64,000 bases of DNA from Pseudomonadota bacterium (GTDB taxonomy: Bacteria; Pseudomonadota; Gammaproteobacteria; Burkholderiales; Casimicrobiaceae), in contig JAFEDG010000157.1 in assembly GCA_018241745.1 (NCBI GenBank), positions 1-64,000 of the forward strand. Direction: 5' to 3'. Shown one piece after another: positions 17,650 through 26,421 of this stretch (position 1 is its first letter; each line of letters opens with the position of its first letter). The notes under the pieces were generated by a model. That model did not search any database. It worked only from the letters and a program-made list of their open reading frames with translations, and was not told where the DNA came from. Both the position numbers and the translations under genes were made by a program.

Positions 17650-18095
17650 ACGCCGCACGGCGGGTCGCGCCGGCGCTTGCGCTCGCGATGCTCGTCGCGG
17701 GCTGCAGTTCGCTGCAGCCGCAGGCGCCGCGCGTCGTCGACGCGGCGGCCAGCGGGACCACGGTCACGCTTGGCAAGGGCGACACGCTGGTCGTCACGCT
17801 GGCCAACGACCGCGGCAACGATTACCGCTGGGTTGTCGACGGCCCCCGCGACGCGACGCTGAAGGGCGTCGGCACGCTGGACCGGCTGCCTCAGCAGGTG
17901 GCACCGGGCACGGTGGGCCACGCCGGCGACAGCGTGTACCGCTTCCAGGCGCGCGAGGCGGGCCATGCGACGCTGGACCTTGCGTTGCGCAAGCTGTACG
18001 ACCCGGCTGCGGCGCCGGCACAGACGGTCCATTACGACGTCAACGTCGTCGACCGGCCCGGCCCGGTGATGGCAGCTTGGTCTGGCAAACCCTAG
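17646..18095 (+). CDS. Chagasin-like (inhibitor family I42) lipoprotein
   Basis: A 149-residue protein with a lipoprotein signal ([10 protein letters not shown], Cys near residue 20). The mature part resembles chagasin-type cysteine-protease inhibitors: [23 protein letters not shown], a [26 protein letters not shown] segment, then YDVNVVD. Such inhibitors block papain-like proteases; in the periplasm or outer membrane it could protect against host or competitor proteases. The start is GTG 17646, overlapping the metK stop (GTGA), so it shares the metK transcript although the functions appear unrelated. Confidence 0.75.
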   Translation: MNAARRVAPALALAMLVAGCSSLQPQAPRVVDAAASGTTVTLGKGDTLVVTLANDRGNDYRWVVDGPRDATLKGVGTLDRLPQQVAPGTVGHAGDSVYRFQAREAGHATLDLALRKLYDPAAAPAQTVHYDVNVVDRPGPVMAAWSGKP

Positions 18096-18102
18096 AGTCT
18101 GT

Positions 18103-18108
18103 TAAAAT
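18103..18108 (+). promoter_or_regulatory. Candidate -10 element for the small basic protein gene
   Basis: TAAAAT stands out in GC-rich sequence just after the chagasin-like gene. A weak -35 candidate, TTGGTC, begins at about 18078. The transcript would have a leader of about 80 bases before the ATG at 18196. Confidence 0.45.
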
Positions 18109-18195
18109 AGCGGGCTCGCTCGCGTGGCGCGCCCGGGGTGCCCGGACGCCGCAAGCATCGCGAGCCGTCCCACCGACTACCAGGAATTCACGATC

Positions 18196-18327
18196 ATGGC
18201 CGAATCGCGCAGCCGTACCCGCCGCAACACGCTCGAGCGCCGTTGCCTCCCCAAGACGTTCAAGCGCATGTTCGTCGGCTCGCCCAAGGGCATCTTCAAG
18301 ATGCTCGAGAAGATCAAGAAGGCGTAA
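18196..18327 (+). CDS. 43-residue highly basic protein of unknown function
   Basis: This short frame begins MAESRSRTRRNTLERRC and ends FKMLEKIKKA. It has 14 Arg/Lys against 3 Glu, a single cysteine (Cys17), and two segments able to form amphipathic helices. An AGGA sequence precedes the ATG. It has its own -10 element upstream and a strong terminator downstream, which argues for a real, separately transcribed gene. I do not recognise the family. Nucleic-acid or ribosome binding would suit the composition but is a guess; the locus could also be a small RNA with incidental coding. Confidence 0.6.
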   Translation: MAESRSRTRRNTLERRCLPKTFKRMFVGSPKGIFKMLEKIKKA

Positions 18328-18372
18328 CGGGGTTTCACGCCCGCAGCACGCCGCCATCGCAGCACGAACGAG

Positions 18373-18395
18373 GCCGCCCCCGGGGCGGCTTTTTT
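18373..18395 (+). terminator. Rho-independent terminator
   Basis: GCCGCC-CCCGG-GGCGGC at 18373-18389 is followed by six T residues (18390-18395). It ends the small basic protein transcript, and its T-run touches the stop codon of the convergent DUF1810 gene. Confidence 0.85.
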
Positions 18396-18865
18396 CATGG
18401 CTCGTCGGCGGCGCCGGGGCGGGCCGCTCGCAACAGCGCCAGCGTCTTCGGGTCCGGCTCGCCGCCGTAAAACGTCGCGAGCGCGTGCGCGAACTCGCTC
18501 GCATCCCCGGCGGCTTCGGCGAACAGCGTCAGCGACGAGCGGAGCTTCATCGCGTCGACCGGACCCAGCATCGCCACGGTGCTCCTGTCCGCGTGCAGCG
18601 CGACGAGCGCGACGCACTCGCGCAGGCGCGGACCCAGCAACGGATGCGCAAGATAGGCCCGCGCCTCGGCGAGATCGCGAATCGCGTATGTTCTCGCCAG
18701 CGGACTCGCGCCCAGGCCGGCGAGTTGCGGAAACACGAACCACATCCAATGCGTCTCTTTGTTCCCGGCGCGCAGCTCGGCGACCACGTGCGCGTAGGCC
18801 GGCGCCTGGGCGTCGACGAAGCGCTGCAGGTCGCGGAACGCGGGCGATGCGGCGGGTGAGGTCAC
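18395..18865 (-). CDS. DUF1810 family protein
   Basis: A 156-residue DUF1810 protein: LQRFVDAQAPAYAHVVAELRAGNKETHWMWFVFPQLAGLG at the start and a conserved LGPRLRECVALV helix in the middle. The family is widespread, cytoplasmic and of no firmly known function. The start codon is GTG 18865; no ATG lies in a suitable place. It is transcribed towards the small basic protein gene and away from the Old Yellow Enzyme gene, 24 bases apart. Confidence 0.88.
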   Translation of the reverse strand: MTSPAASPAFRDLQRFVDAQAPAYAHVVAELRAGNKETHWMWFVFPQLAGLGASPLARTYAIRDLAEARAYLAHPLLGPRLRECVALVALHADRSTVAMLGPVDAMKLRSSLTLFAEAAGDASEFAHALATFYGGEPDPKTLALLRAARPGAADEP

Positions 18866-18889
18866 GGCGCCAACATCCTAAGCCCTCCC

Positions 18890-20008
18890 ATGAACGTCCC
18901 ACTCTTCACGCCATATGCCGTCGGTCCGCTCGCGCTCGCCAATCGCATCGTCGTCTCGCCGATGTGCCAGTACTCGGCGCACGAAGGCCGCGCCAACGAC
19001 TGGCACCTCGCGCACTGGACGCAGATGCTGCAGTCGGGTGCCGGCCTGATGATGATCGAGGCGACGGCCGTGACGGCGCAAGGCCGCATCACGCCCGGCT
19101 GCCTCGGCCTCTACGACGATGCATGCGCCGCCGCGCTGGCGGACCACCTCGCGCGGGCGCGCGCGCTGGCGCCGCCGACGCACGTCGCGATCCAGCTCGC
19201 GCATGCCGGCCGCAAGGGCTCGTCCCACGTGCCGTGGGACGGAGGCGCGGCGCTGCGCGCCGACGAAGGCGCGTGGCAGACGCTTGCGCCGTCGGCGCTG
19301 CCCTACGCGGAAGGCGAGCCCGCACCCCGCGCGTTCGCGGCGCGCGACTTCGATGCCGTGAAGGCCGCGTTCGTCGCCGCGGCCACGCGCGCGGCGACGG
19401 CGGGGATCGACGCAGTAGAGCTGCACATGGCTCACGGCTACCTGCTGCACGAATTCCTGTCGCCGCTCGCGAACCAGCGCACCGACTGCTACGGCGGCGA
19501 CTTCGAAGGCCGTGCGCGCTTTCCGCTCGAGGTGTTCGCCGCCGTCCGCGACGCATGGCCGGACGCACGACCGCTCGGCGTGCGCCTGTCCGCGACGGAT
19601 TGGGTGGACGGCGGCTGGACGCTCGACGAGTCGATCGCGCTCGCGCTGCGGCTGCGCGACGCCGGGGCCGCGTGGATCGACGTGTCGAGCGGCGGCGTGT
19701 CGCCGCGGCAGAAGATTCCGCTGGGACCGGGCTACCAGGTGCCGCTGGCACAGGCGATCCGCGCGGCAACCGGGCTGCCGACGATCGCCGTGGGGCTCAT
19801 CACCGATCCGTTGCAGGCCAACGCGATCGTCGCCGACGGCGCGGCGGATCTCGTCGCGCTGGCGCGCGCGCTGCTGTGGAATCCGCGCTGGCCGTGGCAT
19901 GCGGCCGCGGCGCTGGGCGCGACCGTCGCGGCGCCACCGCAGTACTGGCGTTCCGCCCCGCGCGGCAGCGAGAAGGCGCTGGCGGGCGCGAAGATCGGCA
20001 TGCGCTAG
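18890..20008 (+). CDS. NADH:flavin oxidoreductase of the Old Yellow Enzyme family (YqjM-like)
   Basis: A 372-residue FMN-dependent ene-reductase reducing activated C=C bonds with NAD(P)H. The TIM barrel starts NRIVVSPMCQYSAHEG; Cys in SPMCQYS is typical of the thermophilic-like YqjM class. HAGRKGS, the His-Asn-like HMAHGYLLHEFLSP segment and GGDFEGRARF follow. The C-terminal VGLITDP and ADLVALARALLWNPRWPWHAA complete the fold. The TAG stop codon at 20006-20008 is part of the palindromic repeat that follows. It is probably involved in detoxification of electrophiles. Confidence 0.92.
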   Translation: MNVPLFTPYAVGPLALANRIVVSPMCQYSAHEGRANDWHLAHWTQMLQSGAGLMMIEATAVTAQGRITPGCLGLYDDACAAALADHLARARALAPPTHVAIQLAHAGRKGSSHVPWDGGAALRADEGAWQTLAPSALPYAEGEPAPRAFAARDFDAVKAAFVAAATRAATAGIDAVELHMAHGYLLHEFLSPLANQRTDCYGGDFEGRARFPLEVFAAVRDAWPDARPLGVRLSATDWVDGGWTLDESIALALRLRDAGAAWIDVSSGGVSPRQKIPLGPGYQVPLAQAIRAATGLPTIAVGLITDPLQANAIVADGAADLVALARALLWNPRWPWHAAAALGATVAAPPQYWRSAPRGSEKALAGAKIGMR

Positions 20009-20046
20009 GGTCCGACCCTATTAATTATGTCAACTAGGGTCGGACC
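20006..20046. repeat. Palindromic repeat (TAGGGTCGGACC family), copy A
   Basis: GGTCCGACCCTA at 20009-20020 and TAGGGTCGGACC at 20035-20046 are perfect reverse complements around a 14-base AT-rich loop. TAG at 20006-20008 is the stop of the Old Yellow Enzyme, and the opposite-strand TAG at 20034-20036 is the stop of opgH. The same unit recurs at 26328. Confidence 0.8.
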
Positions 20047-22508
20047 TGTTTGAGCCACGCGTGGAAGTGGAGCCACGACAAGGCACCGGCGTCGCCCAGC
20101 AGGCGCGTCTTGCGGTCCGCGGGCAATGACCCGGGATCGCCGAGCAGTGCCCCGCGCGCAAGCTCCGCGCGATCGCGGCGCACGTTGAGCGGCAGGCGGC
20201 GACGATCCTGCGCGACGGCGCACGCGAGCGCGTTGACGAGCGGATCCAGCACCGCGGTTGCGAACGTCGCAGGTTCGGGCGTCGCGTCCAGATGCGCGTT
20301 CATCGCGACGATCTCGGGCGGTGTGTGCACTTCCTCCGGGATCAGGAACAGCCCCGCGCGCCGCGCTGCGCGGCCCAGCGACACCCGGCTCGTGTAGACC
20401 GACAGCGGGATCGACACGATCAGCGCGCCGGCCACCGGCGCGAGCCACCACATGAACGCGGGATTGAGCCACGTGACGAACGCGGCCCACGCGCAACCGA
20501 ACAGCGTCTGCATGCCGTGCTGCCGGATCGCGTAACCCCACGTCGTCGACGCATCGTCGCGCGCCGGCGACACCCAGCGGATCGTCAGGCCCGCGAGCGC
20601 GGACACGACGAAGCGCGTGTGGAACAGCATGCGGATCGGCGCGAACAGCATCGACAGCAGGATCTCGCCGAGCGCCGACAGCCACAGCCGGACGCGGCCG
20701 CCGAACAGCGGCGCCTGGCGTCCCGACAGCAACAGCACCGCCAGCACCTTGGGCAGGAACAGCAACGTGCCCGTCGCGAACACGAGCCGGATCGCCCACT
20801 CGGGTCGCCACTCGGGCCACACCGGGAACATCTGGTAAGGCTGCGAGAAATACTCGGGCGGCACCAGCGTATTGAGCGCGAGCGCCGCCGTGGACAGCAG
20901 CAGGAATGCGAACCACAGCGGCGCCGACAGGTAAGCCATCACGCCGGTCATGAACACGACGCGGTGCGCCGGGTGCAGCCCCTTCATCAAGGCGAGCCGG
21001 AAGTTCATCAGGTTGCCCTGGCACCAGCGCCGGTCGCGCTTCAGCTCGTCGATCAGGTTGGGCGGCATCTCCTCGTAGCTGCCGGGCAGGTCGTAGACGA
21101 TCCACACGCCCCATCCGGCGCGCCGCATCAGCGCTGCCTCGACGAAGTCGTGCGACATGATCTCGCCCGACAGCGCGCCGCCGCCCGGCAGCCGGCCGAG
21201 CGCGCAATAGCGGATGAACGGCGCGACGCGGATGATCGCGTTGTGGCCCCAGTAGTGCGACTCGCCGAGCTGCCAGTAGTGGAGGCCCGCGGTGAAGATC
21301 GGGCCGTAGACGCCGGTGGCGAACTGCTGCGTGCGCGCATACAGCGTCTCGCGTCCGGTCGCCTTCGGCGCCGTCTGCAGGATGCCGGTTTCCGGATTCG
21401 CCTCCGCGAGCCGCACGAGCGTCGCGAGGCAGTCCCCGGTCATCACGCTGTCCGCATCGAGCACGACCATGTAGCGGTAGTCGCGGCCCCAGCGCCGGCA
21501 CCAGTCCGCGACGTTGCCGCTCTTGCGCTTGATCCGGTGCGGCCGCCAGCGATAGAACAGGTGGCCGAAGCCGTCGACGGCGCGGCAGACGTTGAACCAC
21601 GCCTCGAGCTCGGCGACGCGGATGTCGGGATTGGCGCTGTCCGACAGCACGAAGAAGTCGAAGTGCTGCAGCATGCCCGCGCGCTGCACGGACTCGTACG
21701 TCGCGCGCAGGCCGGCGAACACGCGCGCGACGTCCTCGTTCGCGATCGGCATGATGACCGCGGTGCGCGCGTCGGCGGCGATGGGTGCGGCGGGCGCGGC
21801 GGTGCGCGAGATCGCCCAGCGGTCGCCGCCCTTGAACAGCACGAAGAATCCGGCAAGCGCGGTCCAGAACCCGGCCGACACCCAGCCGAACAGGATCGCG
21901 AACAGGACGAGGATGGGCACTTCGATCAGCGCGCCGCCGTGGTAAGGCAGCACGGTGCGCATCAGGTCGGTGGCGAGCCATGTCTGGCCGAGGATCAGCG
22001 CGACGAGGCCGAGCCGACGGTGCCAGCCGACCGGGTGCCAGTCGTCGCCGGGCGCCCGCTTGGTCTCGCCGGGCAGCGGCTTGCGCTTGCGGCGCCACAT
22101 GCCGGCGACGCGGCCGGTCAGCCATTCGCTGGGGGCCATCGACGTGCGGGCGAGCGGCGGTGCCGTCGCGAGGCCCGCATCGCGGCGCGCCAGCGGCCGC
22201 GCGGCCAGCGGCCGCCCATCCAGCGCGCCGTCGATGCGCGCGCGCACCGATACGCGCGCCGGGTCGTCGGCCGGCGTGTCGCCCTCGTTGCGCGTGGGTT
22301 CCGGGTCCGCAGGGTCCGCGGCGGCCAGCGCGGCGTGCATCGCCGCAAGCGCACCCGCAGCGCTGTCGTCGCCCGCCGTGCGCGCCGCGATGTCGGCGCG
22401 CAGCGCTTCCGCGCGCGTGCCGGTCACGCCCAGCGCAGCCAGGTAGCGCGCGACGACGTCCTGCGGCCGCGGCGCGTGGCTCAACCCGGCGGCAGCAGGT
22501 AGCTCCAT
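20034..22508 (-). CDS. opgH: Osmoregulated periplasmic glucan glucosyltransferase OpgH
   Basis: An 824-residue inner-membrane processive glucosyltransferase that builds the beta-glucan backbone from UDP-glucose. Membrane helices flank a large cytoplasmic GT2 domain with VLDADSVM near residue 350, the EIMSHDFVEAAL motif and the RRWCQGN motif (QxxRW type). It overlaps the end of opgG by 28 bases. The last codons (VRP and stop) are encoded by the palindromic repeat, so the C-terminus may have been changed by repeat insertion. The N-terminal 130 residues are low-complexity and acidic/arginine-rich. Confidence 0.95.
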   Translation of the reverse strand: MELPAAAGLSHAPRPQDVVARYLAALGVTGTRAEALRADIAARTAGDDSAAGALAAMHAALAAADPADPEPTRNEGDTPADDPARVSVRARIDGALDGRPLAARPLARRDAGLATAPPLARTSMAPSEWLTGRVAGMWRRKRKPLPGETKRAPGDDWHPVGWHRRLGLVALILGQTWLATDLMRTVLPYHGGALIEVPILVLFAILFGWVSAGFWTALAGFFVLFKGGDRWAISRTAAPAAPIAADARTAVIMPIANEDVARVFAGLRATYESVQRAGMLQHFDFFVLSDSANPDIRVAELEAWFNVCRAVDGFGHLFYRWRPHRIKRKSGNVADWCRRWGRDYRYMVVLDADSVMTGDCLATLVRLAEANPETGILQTAPKATGRETLYARTQQFATGVYGPIFTAGLHYWQLGESHYWGHNAIIRVAPFIRYCALGRLPGGGALSGEIMSHDFVEAALMRRAGWGVWIVYDLPGSYEEMPPNLIDELKRDRRWCQGNLMNFRLALMKGLHPAHRVVFMTGVMAYLSAPLWFAFLLLSTAALALNTLVPPEYFSQPYQMFPVWPEWRPEWAIRLVFATGTLLFLPKVLAVLLLSGRQAPLFGGRVRLWLSALGEILLSMLFAPIRMLFHTRFVVSALAGLTIRWVSPARDDASTTWGYAIRQHGMQTLFGCAWAAFVTWLNPAFMWWLAPVAGALIVSIPLSVYTSRVSLGRAARRAGLFLIPEEVHTPPEIVAMNAHLDATPEPATFATAVLDPLVNALACAVAQDRRRLPLNVRRDRAELARGALLGDPGSLPADRKTRLLGDAGALSWLHFHAWLKQVRP

Positions 22509-24037
22509 GTCTCCGTCAGCGAGCCGGCCGCGTTGCGCAGGAATGCGCGCAGCTCGAGCGGCTTCTCGTCGTCCTGCCGGCGCACGCGCAGCAGCAGCCG
22601 CGCGCCGTGCGTCTCGTCGTTGCGCACGACGCTGACGTCGACGATGTCCGCGTTGGCGATGGCCGTGACCACCGGGTCGATCCTGGCCGTCGGCGCGAGC
22701 GCCGCGAGCGCCGGGCCCGCGAAGTCGACGACGAAATCGAGCGTGTTGTCGTTGCCGCGCCGGTACGCGTGCCCGCGCCGCGTCTGGATCACCGACGCCT
22801 GCGGGCTGCGCATCTCGTTGTCCATCTGCCACAGCAGCCGGTACTCGTGGTCGATCGGCTCGCGCGGGCCCGGCAGCGTCGCGGGCACCCAGTAGGCGAC
22901 GATGTTGTCGTTGGTCTCGTCGGGCGACGGGATCTGCACGAGCTCGACGCGCCCGGCCTCGAACTTCACGCGCGGCTGTACCCACAGGCTCGGCCGCTTC
23001 TCGTAGTGCGCGTCCAGGTCCTCGTAGCGATTGAACGCGCGCTCGCGCTGCTGCAGGCCGAAGCCCGCCGGGTTGCTGAGCGCGAACGAGCTCACCGACA
23101 GCCGCTTCGGATTCGTCAGCGGGCGCGCGATCCATTCGCCGGTGGCCGACTGGATCGCGAGCGTGTCCGAATCGTGGACCTGCGGCCGGTAGTCGGTGGC
23201 CGGCGCCGGCTGCGTGCTGCCCGACAGGAACATGCTCGTCAGCGGCGCGATGCCGAGCTTCGTCACCGGCGCACGCAGGAACACGCGCTCGCGCACGTCG
23301 ACGATCGTGTCCGTGCCGGGCCGCAGGATGAAGCGGTAGGCGCCGGTCACGCGCCGCGAGTCGAGCAGCGCATAGATCGTGAGCTCGGTCGCGTCCGCGC
23401 TCGGGCGCACGAGCCAGAACTCGGTGAACACCGGGAACTCCTCGCCCGATTGCAGCGCCGTGTCGACGGCGAGCCCGCGCGCGGACAGCCCGTAGCGCTG
23501 GCCGCGACCCAGCGCCCTGAAGTACGACGCGCCGAGGAACACGAGCACCTCGTCCTTGGCGCGCGGCGTGTTGAGCGCGTACTGGACGCGGAACCCCGCG
23601 AACCCTGGAAAGCGCACGGATGTGTTGCCGGGTGGCGTGCGACCGTAGTCGAACTGGTCGCGCGAATAGGGGACTTCGGCCACCTTGTCGCCGACGACCT
23701 CGTTGATGTGCACGGGCCGGTCGAAGCGGAAGCCGGGGTGGAAGAACTGGACCTCGAAGGGCAGCTTCTCGGCGCGCCACAACGAGCGCTCGGGCCGGAA
23801 GCGGATTTCGCGATACTGGTCGTAATCCCAGGCGAGCCACTCGTTGGGCAGCTTGGCCGTCGGCGGCACGTAGGGCTGCGACGCGAGCGCGCGCGCGCGG
23901 CGCTCGACGTCGTCGAAACCGAACGCGTGGGCGGTGCCGGCGGCAGCCACAAGGACCAACAGGGCGGACAGCGCGGGCGCGACGGCGCGCGCGCGGCGGT
24001 GAAGCGGGAAAAGGCTGACGAGCACGAAATCGACCAT
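22481..24037 (-). CDS. opgG: Glucan biosynthesis protein OpgG
   Basis: A 518-residue periplasmic protein needed for osmoregulated periplasmic glucan synthesis, thought to add or shape branches. A signal peptide covers about residues 1-38 (ends GTAHA), with a longer basic n-region than usual. The mature part starts FGFDDVERRARALASQPY and keeps DYDQYREIRFRPE, FHPGFRFDRPVHINEV and the C-terminal beta-sandwich (YRLLWQ, DFVVDFAGPALAAL, ETWSYLL). It is the first gene of the opgGH operon. Confidence 0.95.
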   Translation of the reverse strand: MVDFVLVSLFPLHRRARAVAPALSALLVLVAAAGTAHAFGFDDVERRARALASQPYVPPTAKLPNEWLAWDYDQYREIRFRPERSLWRAEKLPFEVQFFHPGFRFDRPVHINEVVGDKVAEVPYSRDQFDYGRTPPGNTSVRFPGFAGFRVQYALNTPRAKDEVLVFLGASYFRALGRGQRYGLSARGLAVDTALQSGEEFPVFTEFWLVRPSADATELTIYALLDSRRVTGAYRFILRPGTDTIVDVRERVFLRAPVTKLGIAPLTSMFLSGSTQPAPATDYRPQVHDSDTLAIQSATGEWIARPLTNPKRLSVSSFALSNPAGFGLQQRERAFNRYEDLDAHYEKRPSLWVQPRVKFEAGRVELVQIPSPDETNDNIVAYWVPATLPGPREPIDHEYRLLWQMDNEMRSPQASVIQTRRGHAYRRGNDNTLDFVVDFAGPALAALAPTARIDPVVTAIANADIVDVSVVRNDETHGARLLLRVRRQDDEKPLELRAFLRNAAGSLTETWSYLLPPG

Positions 24038-24157
24038 CCATCGCCCCGGAGCGAGGCGGAACGGGGCGCCAGTGTAACGCGCCGCAGCATCGCGATTTCG
24101 GGGCGCGTACGAAAATGACTTGCCCCGGCGCCGCGCCGTCCCCACCTCGCCACGACC

Positions 24158-24685
24158 ATGCCCTTTGCGTACTACGCGCGGCTCACCACCGCGCAGCAGA
24201 AGACCTACCGGCAGAGCGACCGCATCACGACGCTGGCGCTGCCGCCCGGGGTTGCCGCGGCGCCGTCCGTGGTGGGCATCGAGGCGGCGCTCGCCGCCGC
24301 GGACCGGCGGGCGACGGAACGCCACGCTCAGGCGCTGGCGGATGCGCTGGTGGCGGGTTTCGGCGTGCCACCGCTCGCGATCCGCGTGCTGGCGCAACGC
24401 CCCTCCGACGACTACGGCGAGCTGCACGGGTTGTACGACCCGCGCGAGGACGCGCCGCCGGCGTCGATCACGCTGTGGATGCGTACGGCGGCGAAGGGCA
24501 ATGTCGTCGCGTTCCGCAGCTTCCTGCGCACGCTGGTCCACGAGTTCTGCCACCACCTCGACTACGAGCACTTCAAGCTCGACGAGACGTTCCATACCGA
24601 AGGCTTCTACAAGCGCGAGGCCAGCCTCGCCAACGCGCTGTTCGCGGCGGCCGGCATGCCGCCACCGGCGCGGAAGCCGGTATAA
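24158..24685 (+). CDS. Putative zincin-like metalloprotein (HExxH)
   Basis: A 175-residue soluble protein of unknown role. It contains HEFCHHLDYE with His128, Glu129 and His132 forming a zinc-peptidase HExxH motif, followed by a short helical tail in which a Glu or His could be the third ligand. The segment before it (ASITLWMRTAAKGNVVAFRSFLRTLV) resembles the active-site strand and helix of small zincins. No signal peptide or membrane helix is seen. The ahcY promoter -10 element overlaps its last codons. The family is not one I can name. Confidence 0.65.
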   Translation: MPFAYYARLTTAQQKTYRQSDRITTLALPPGVAAAPSVVGIEAALAAADRRATERHAQALADALVAGFGVPPLAIRVLAQRPSDDYGELHGLYDPREDAPPASITLWMRTAAKGNVVAFRSFLRTLVHEFCHHLDYEHFKLDETFHTEGFYKREASLANALFAAAGMPPPARKPV

Positions 24686-24686
24686 T
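24681..24686 (+). promoter_or_regulatory. -10 element of the ahcY operon
   Basis: A perfect TATAAT at 24681-24686 overlaps the end of the upstream gene. Transcription would start at about 24693, immediately before the riboswitch. The expected -35 position holds GCCGCC, so the promoter may be extended or activator-dependent. Confidence 0.7.
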
Positions 24687-24694
24687 CGCGGCGT

Positions 24695-24767
24695 CCCCGA
24701 GGAGCGCTGCAATTCGGCGCGCGTCCCGCTTGCGAGCGGCACGCGACCCGCCGACCCAGGCTCGGGG
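24695..24767 (+). ncRNA. S-adenosylhomocysteine (SAH) riboswitch
   Basis: The aptamer opens with CCCCGAGGAGCGCTGC at 24695-24710 and closes with CCAGGCTCGGGG ending at 24767. CCCCGAG/CTCGGGG form the P1 stem, and the internal hairpin at 24721-24744 has the loop TGCG. These are the conserved segments of the SAH riboswitch, which turns expression on when SAH accumulates. It lies 124 bases before ahcY, whose product removes SAH. Confidence 0.92.
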
Positions 24768-24890
24768 AGGGCGCCCGCCCGGCGGGCCCCACGGCCCCAA
24801 CCGCGCTCGTTGAACCGCGACCTTCGTGCGCGGTCGGCGAGGCAGACCCCCGTCGATTCGCGCAAGGTCGCTCGTTAAGGAGTGACGAAC

Positions 24891-26330
24891 ATGAACATCG
24901 CAGTCGAGAAGGGCGTCCAGGATTTCAAGGTCGCCGACCTGTCGCTGGCCGCCTGGGGGCGCAAGGAAATCCTGATCGCCGAGACCGAGATGCCCGGCCT
25001 GATGGCGATCCGCAGGGAGTTCGCCGCCAGCCAGCCGCTGAAGGGCGCGCGCATCGCCGGTTCGCTGCACATGACGATCCAGACGGCCGTGCTGATCGAG
25101 ACGCTGCAGGCGCTCGGCGCGGAGGTGCGCTGGGCCTCCTGCAACATCTACTCGACGCAGGACCACGCGGCCGCGGCGATCGCCGAGCGCGGCACGCCGG
25201 TGTTCGCGTACAAGGGCGAGTCGCTGAAGGACTACTGGGACTACACGCACCGGATCTTCGAATGGGGCCACGGCGTGAGCCCGGTCAGCACGCCGAACAT
25301 GATCCTCGACGACGGTGGCGACGCGACGCTGCTCGTGCATCTCGGCACCGTCGCCGAGAAGGACCGCACCGTCATCGCCAACCCGGGCAACGAGGAGGAA
25401 TTCGCGCTGTACGCGGCGATCGCCGAGCGCCTCGCCGTCGACCCGACGTTCTACTCGCGGATCAAGGCCAACATCAAGGGCGTCACCGAAGAGACCACGA
25501 CCGGCGTCAAGCGGCTGTACCAGATGCACAAGGAAGGCCGGCTGGGCTTCCCCGCCATCAACGTCAACGACTCGGTGACGAAGTCCAAGTTCGACAACCT
25601 GTACGGCTGCCGCGAATCGCTCGTCGACGGCATCAAGCGCGCGACCGACGTGATGGTCGCGGGCAAGATCGCGCTGGTGAACGGCTACGGCGACGTCGGC
25701 AAGGGATCGGCGCAGGCGCTGCGTGCGCTGTCGGCGCAGGTGTGGGTGGCGGAGGTCGACCCGATCTGCGCGCTGCAGGCGGCGATGGAAGGCTATCGCG
25801 TCGTCACGATGGACTATGCGGCGGACAAGGCGGACATCTTCGTCACGGCCACCGGGAACGTGGACGTCATCACGCTGGCGCACATGCAACGGATGAAGAA
25901 CAACGCGATCGTCTGCAACATCGGGCACTTCGACAACGAGATCGACGTCGCGGGCCTGAAGACGATGAAGTGGGAGAACATCAAGCCGCAGGTCGACCAC
26001 GTGATCTTCCCCGACGGCAAGCGGATCATCCTGCTCGCCGAAGGACGCCTCGTGAACCTCGGCTGCGCGACGGGCCATCCGTCGTACGTGATGTCGAGCT
26101 CGTTCGCCAACCAGGTGATGGCGCAGATCGAGCTGTGGCAGGACGCGCAGGCGTCGGCGAAGAAGTACCCGGTCGGCGTCTACGTGCTGCCGAAGCACCT
26201 CGACGAGAAGGTGGCGCGGCTGCAGCTGTCGATGCTCGGCGCGCAGCTGACCGAGCTCACGCCGCGGCAGGCCGGCTACATCGGCGTCGACGTCGACGGG
26301 CCGTACAAGCCGGACACGTACCGATACTAG
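24891..26330 (+). CDS. ahcY: Adenosylhomocysteinase
   Basis: A 479-residue SAH hydrolase splitting S-adenosylhomocysteine into adenosine and homocysteine with bound NAD. Visible are [15 protein letters not shown], the substrate region [12 protein letters not shown], the NAD-binding [10 protein letters not shown] at about residue 265 and the C-terminal tail ending PYKPDTYRY, whose Lys-x-x-x-Tyr contacts NAD. ATG 24891 is preceded by AAGGAG; an in-frame GTG nine bases earlier is less likely. The stop TAG belongs to a palindromic repeat. Expression is controlled by the SAH riboswitch. Confidence 0.98.
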   Translation: MNIAVEKGVQDFKVADLSLAAWGRKEILIAETEMPGLMAIRREFAASQPLKGARIAGSLHMTIQTAVLIETLQALGAEVRWASCNIYSTQDHAAAAIAERGTPVFAYKGESLKDYWDYTHRIFEWGHGVSPVSTPNMILDDGGDATLLVHLGTVAEKDRTVIANPGNEEEFALYAAIAERLAVDPTFYSRIKANIKGVTEETTTGVKRLYQMHKEGRLGFPAINVNDSVTKSKFDNLYGCRESLVDGIKRATDVMVAGKIALVNGYGDVGKGSAQALRALSAQVWVAEVDPICALQAAMEGYRVVTMDYAADKADIFVTATGNVDVITLAHMQRMKNNAIVCNIGHFDNEIDVAGLKTMKWENIKPQVDHVIFPDGKRIILLAEGRLVNLGCATGHPSYVMSSSFANQVMAQIELWQDAQASAKKYPVGVYVLPKHLDEKVARLQLSMLGAQLTELTPRQAGYIGVDVDGPYKPDTYRY

Positions 26331-26411
26331 GTCCGACCCTATTTATTATGTCAAATAGGGTCGGACCCTATTTTCTGGCCACGCCGGCCGCGAAAAATAG
26401 GGTCGGACCCT
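26328..26411. repeat. Palindromic repeat (TAGGGTCGGACC family), copy B plus an extra half
   Basis: Arms of 15 bases (26330-26344 and 26353-26367) pair perfectly around an 8-base loop, and a further AAATAGGGTCGGACCCT half lies at 26395-26411. The first TAG (26328-26330) is the ahcY stop codon. The unit sits between ahcY and the next gene of the same operon, so it may stabilise or attenuate the transcript. Confidence 0.8.
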
Positions 26412-26421
26412 GGAGACCGTC

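Noticed and set aside
20292..24118. Open frames of more than 700 codons antisense to opgH and opgG
   Set aside because: Composition is that of shadow frames (Arg/His/Gln/Asp-rich), and OpgH and OpgG explain the sequence fully.
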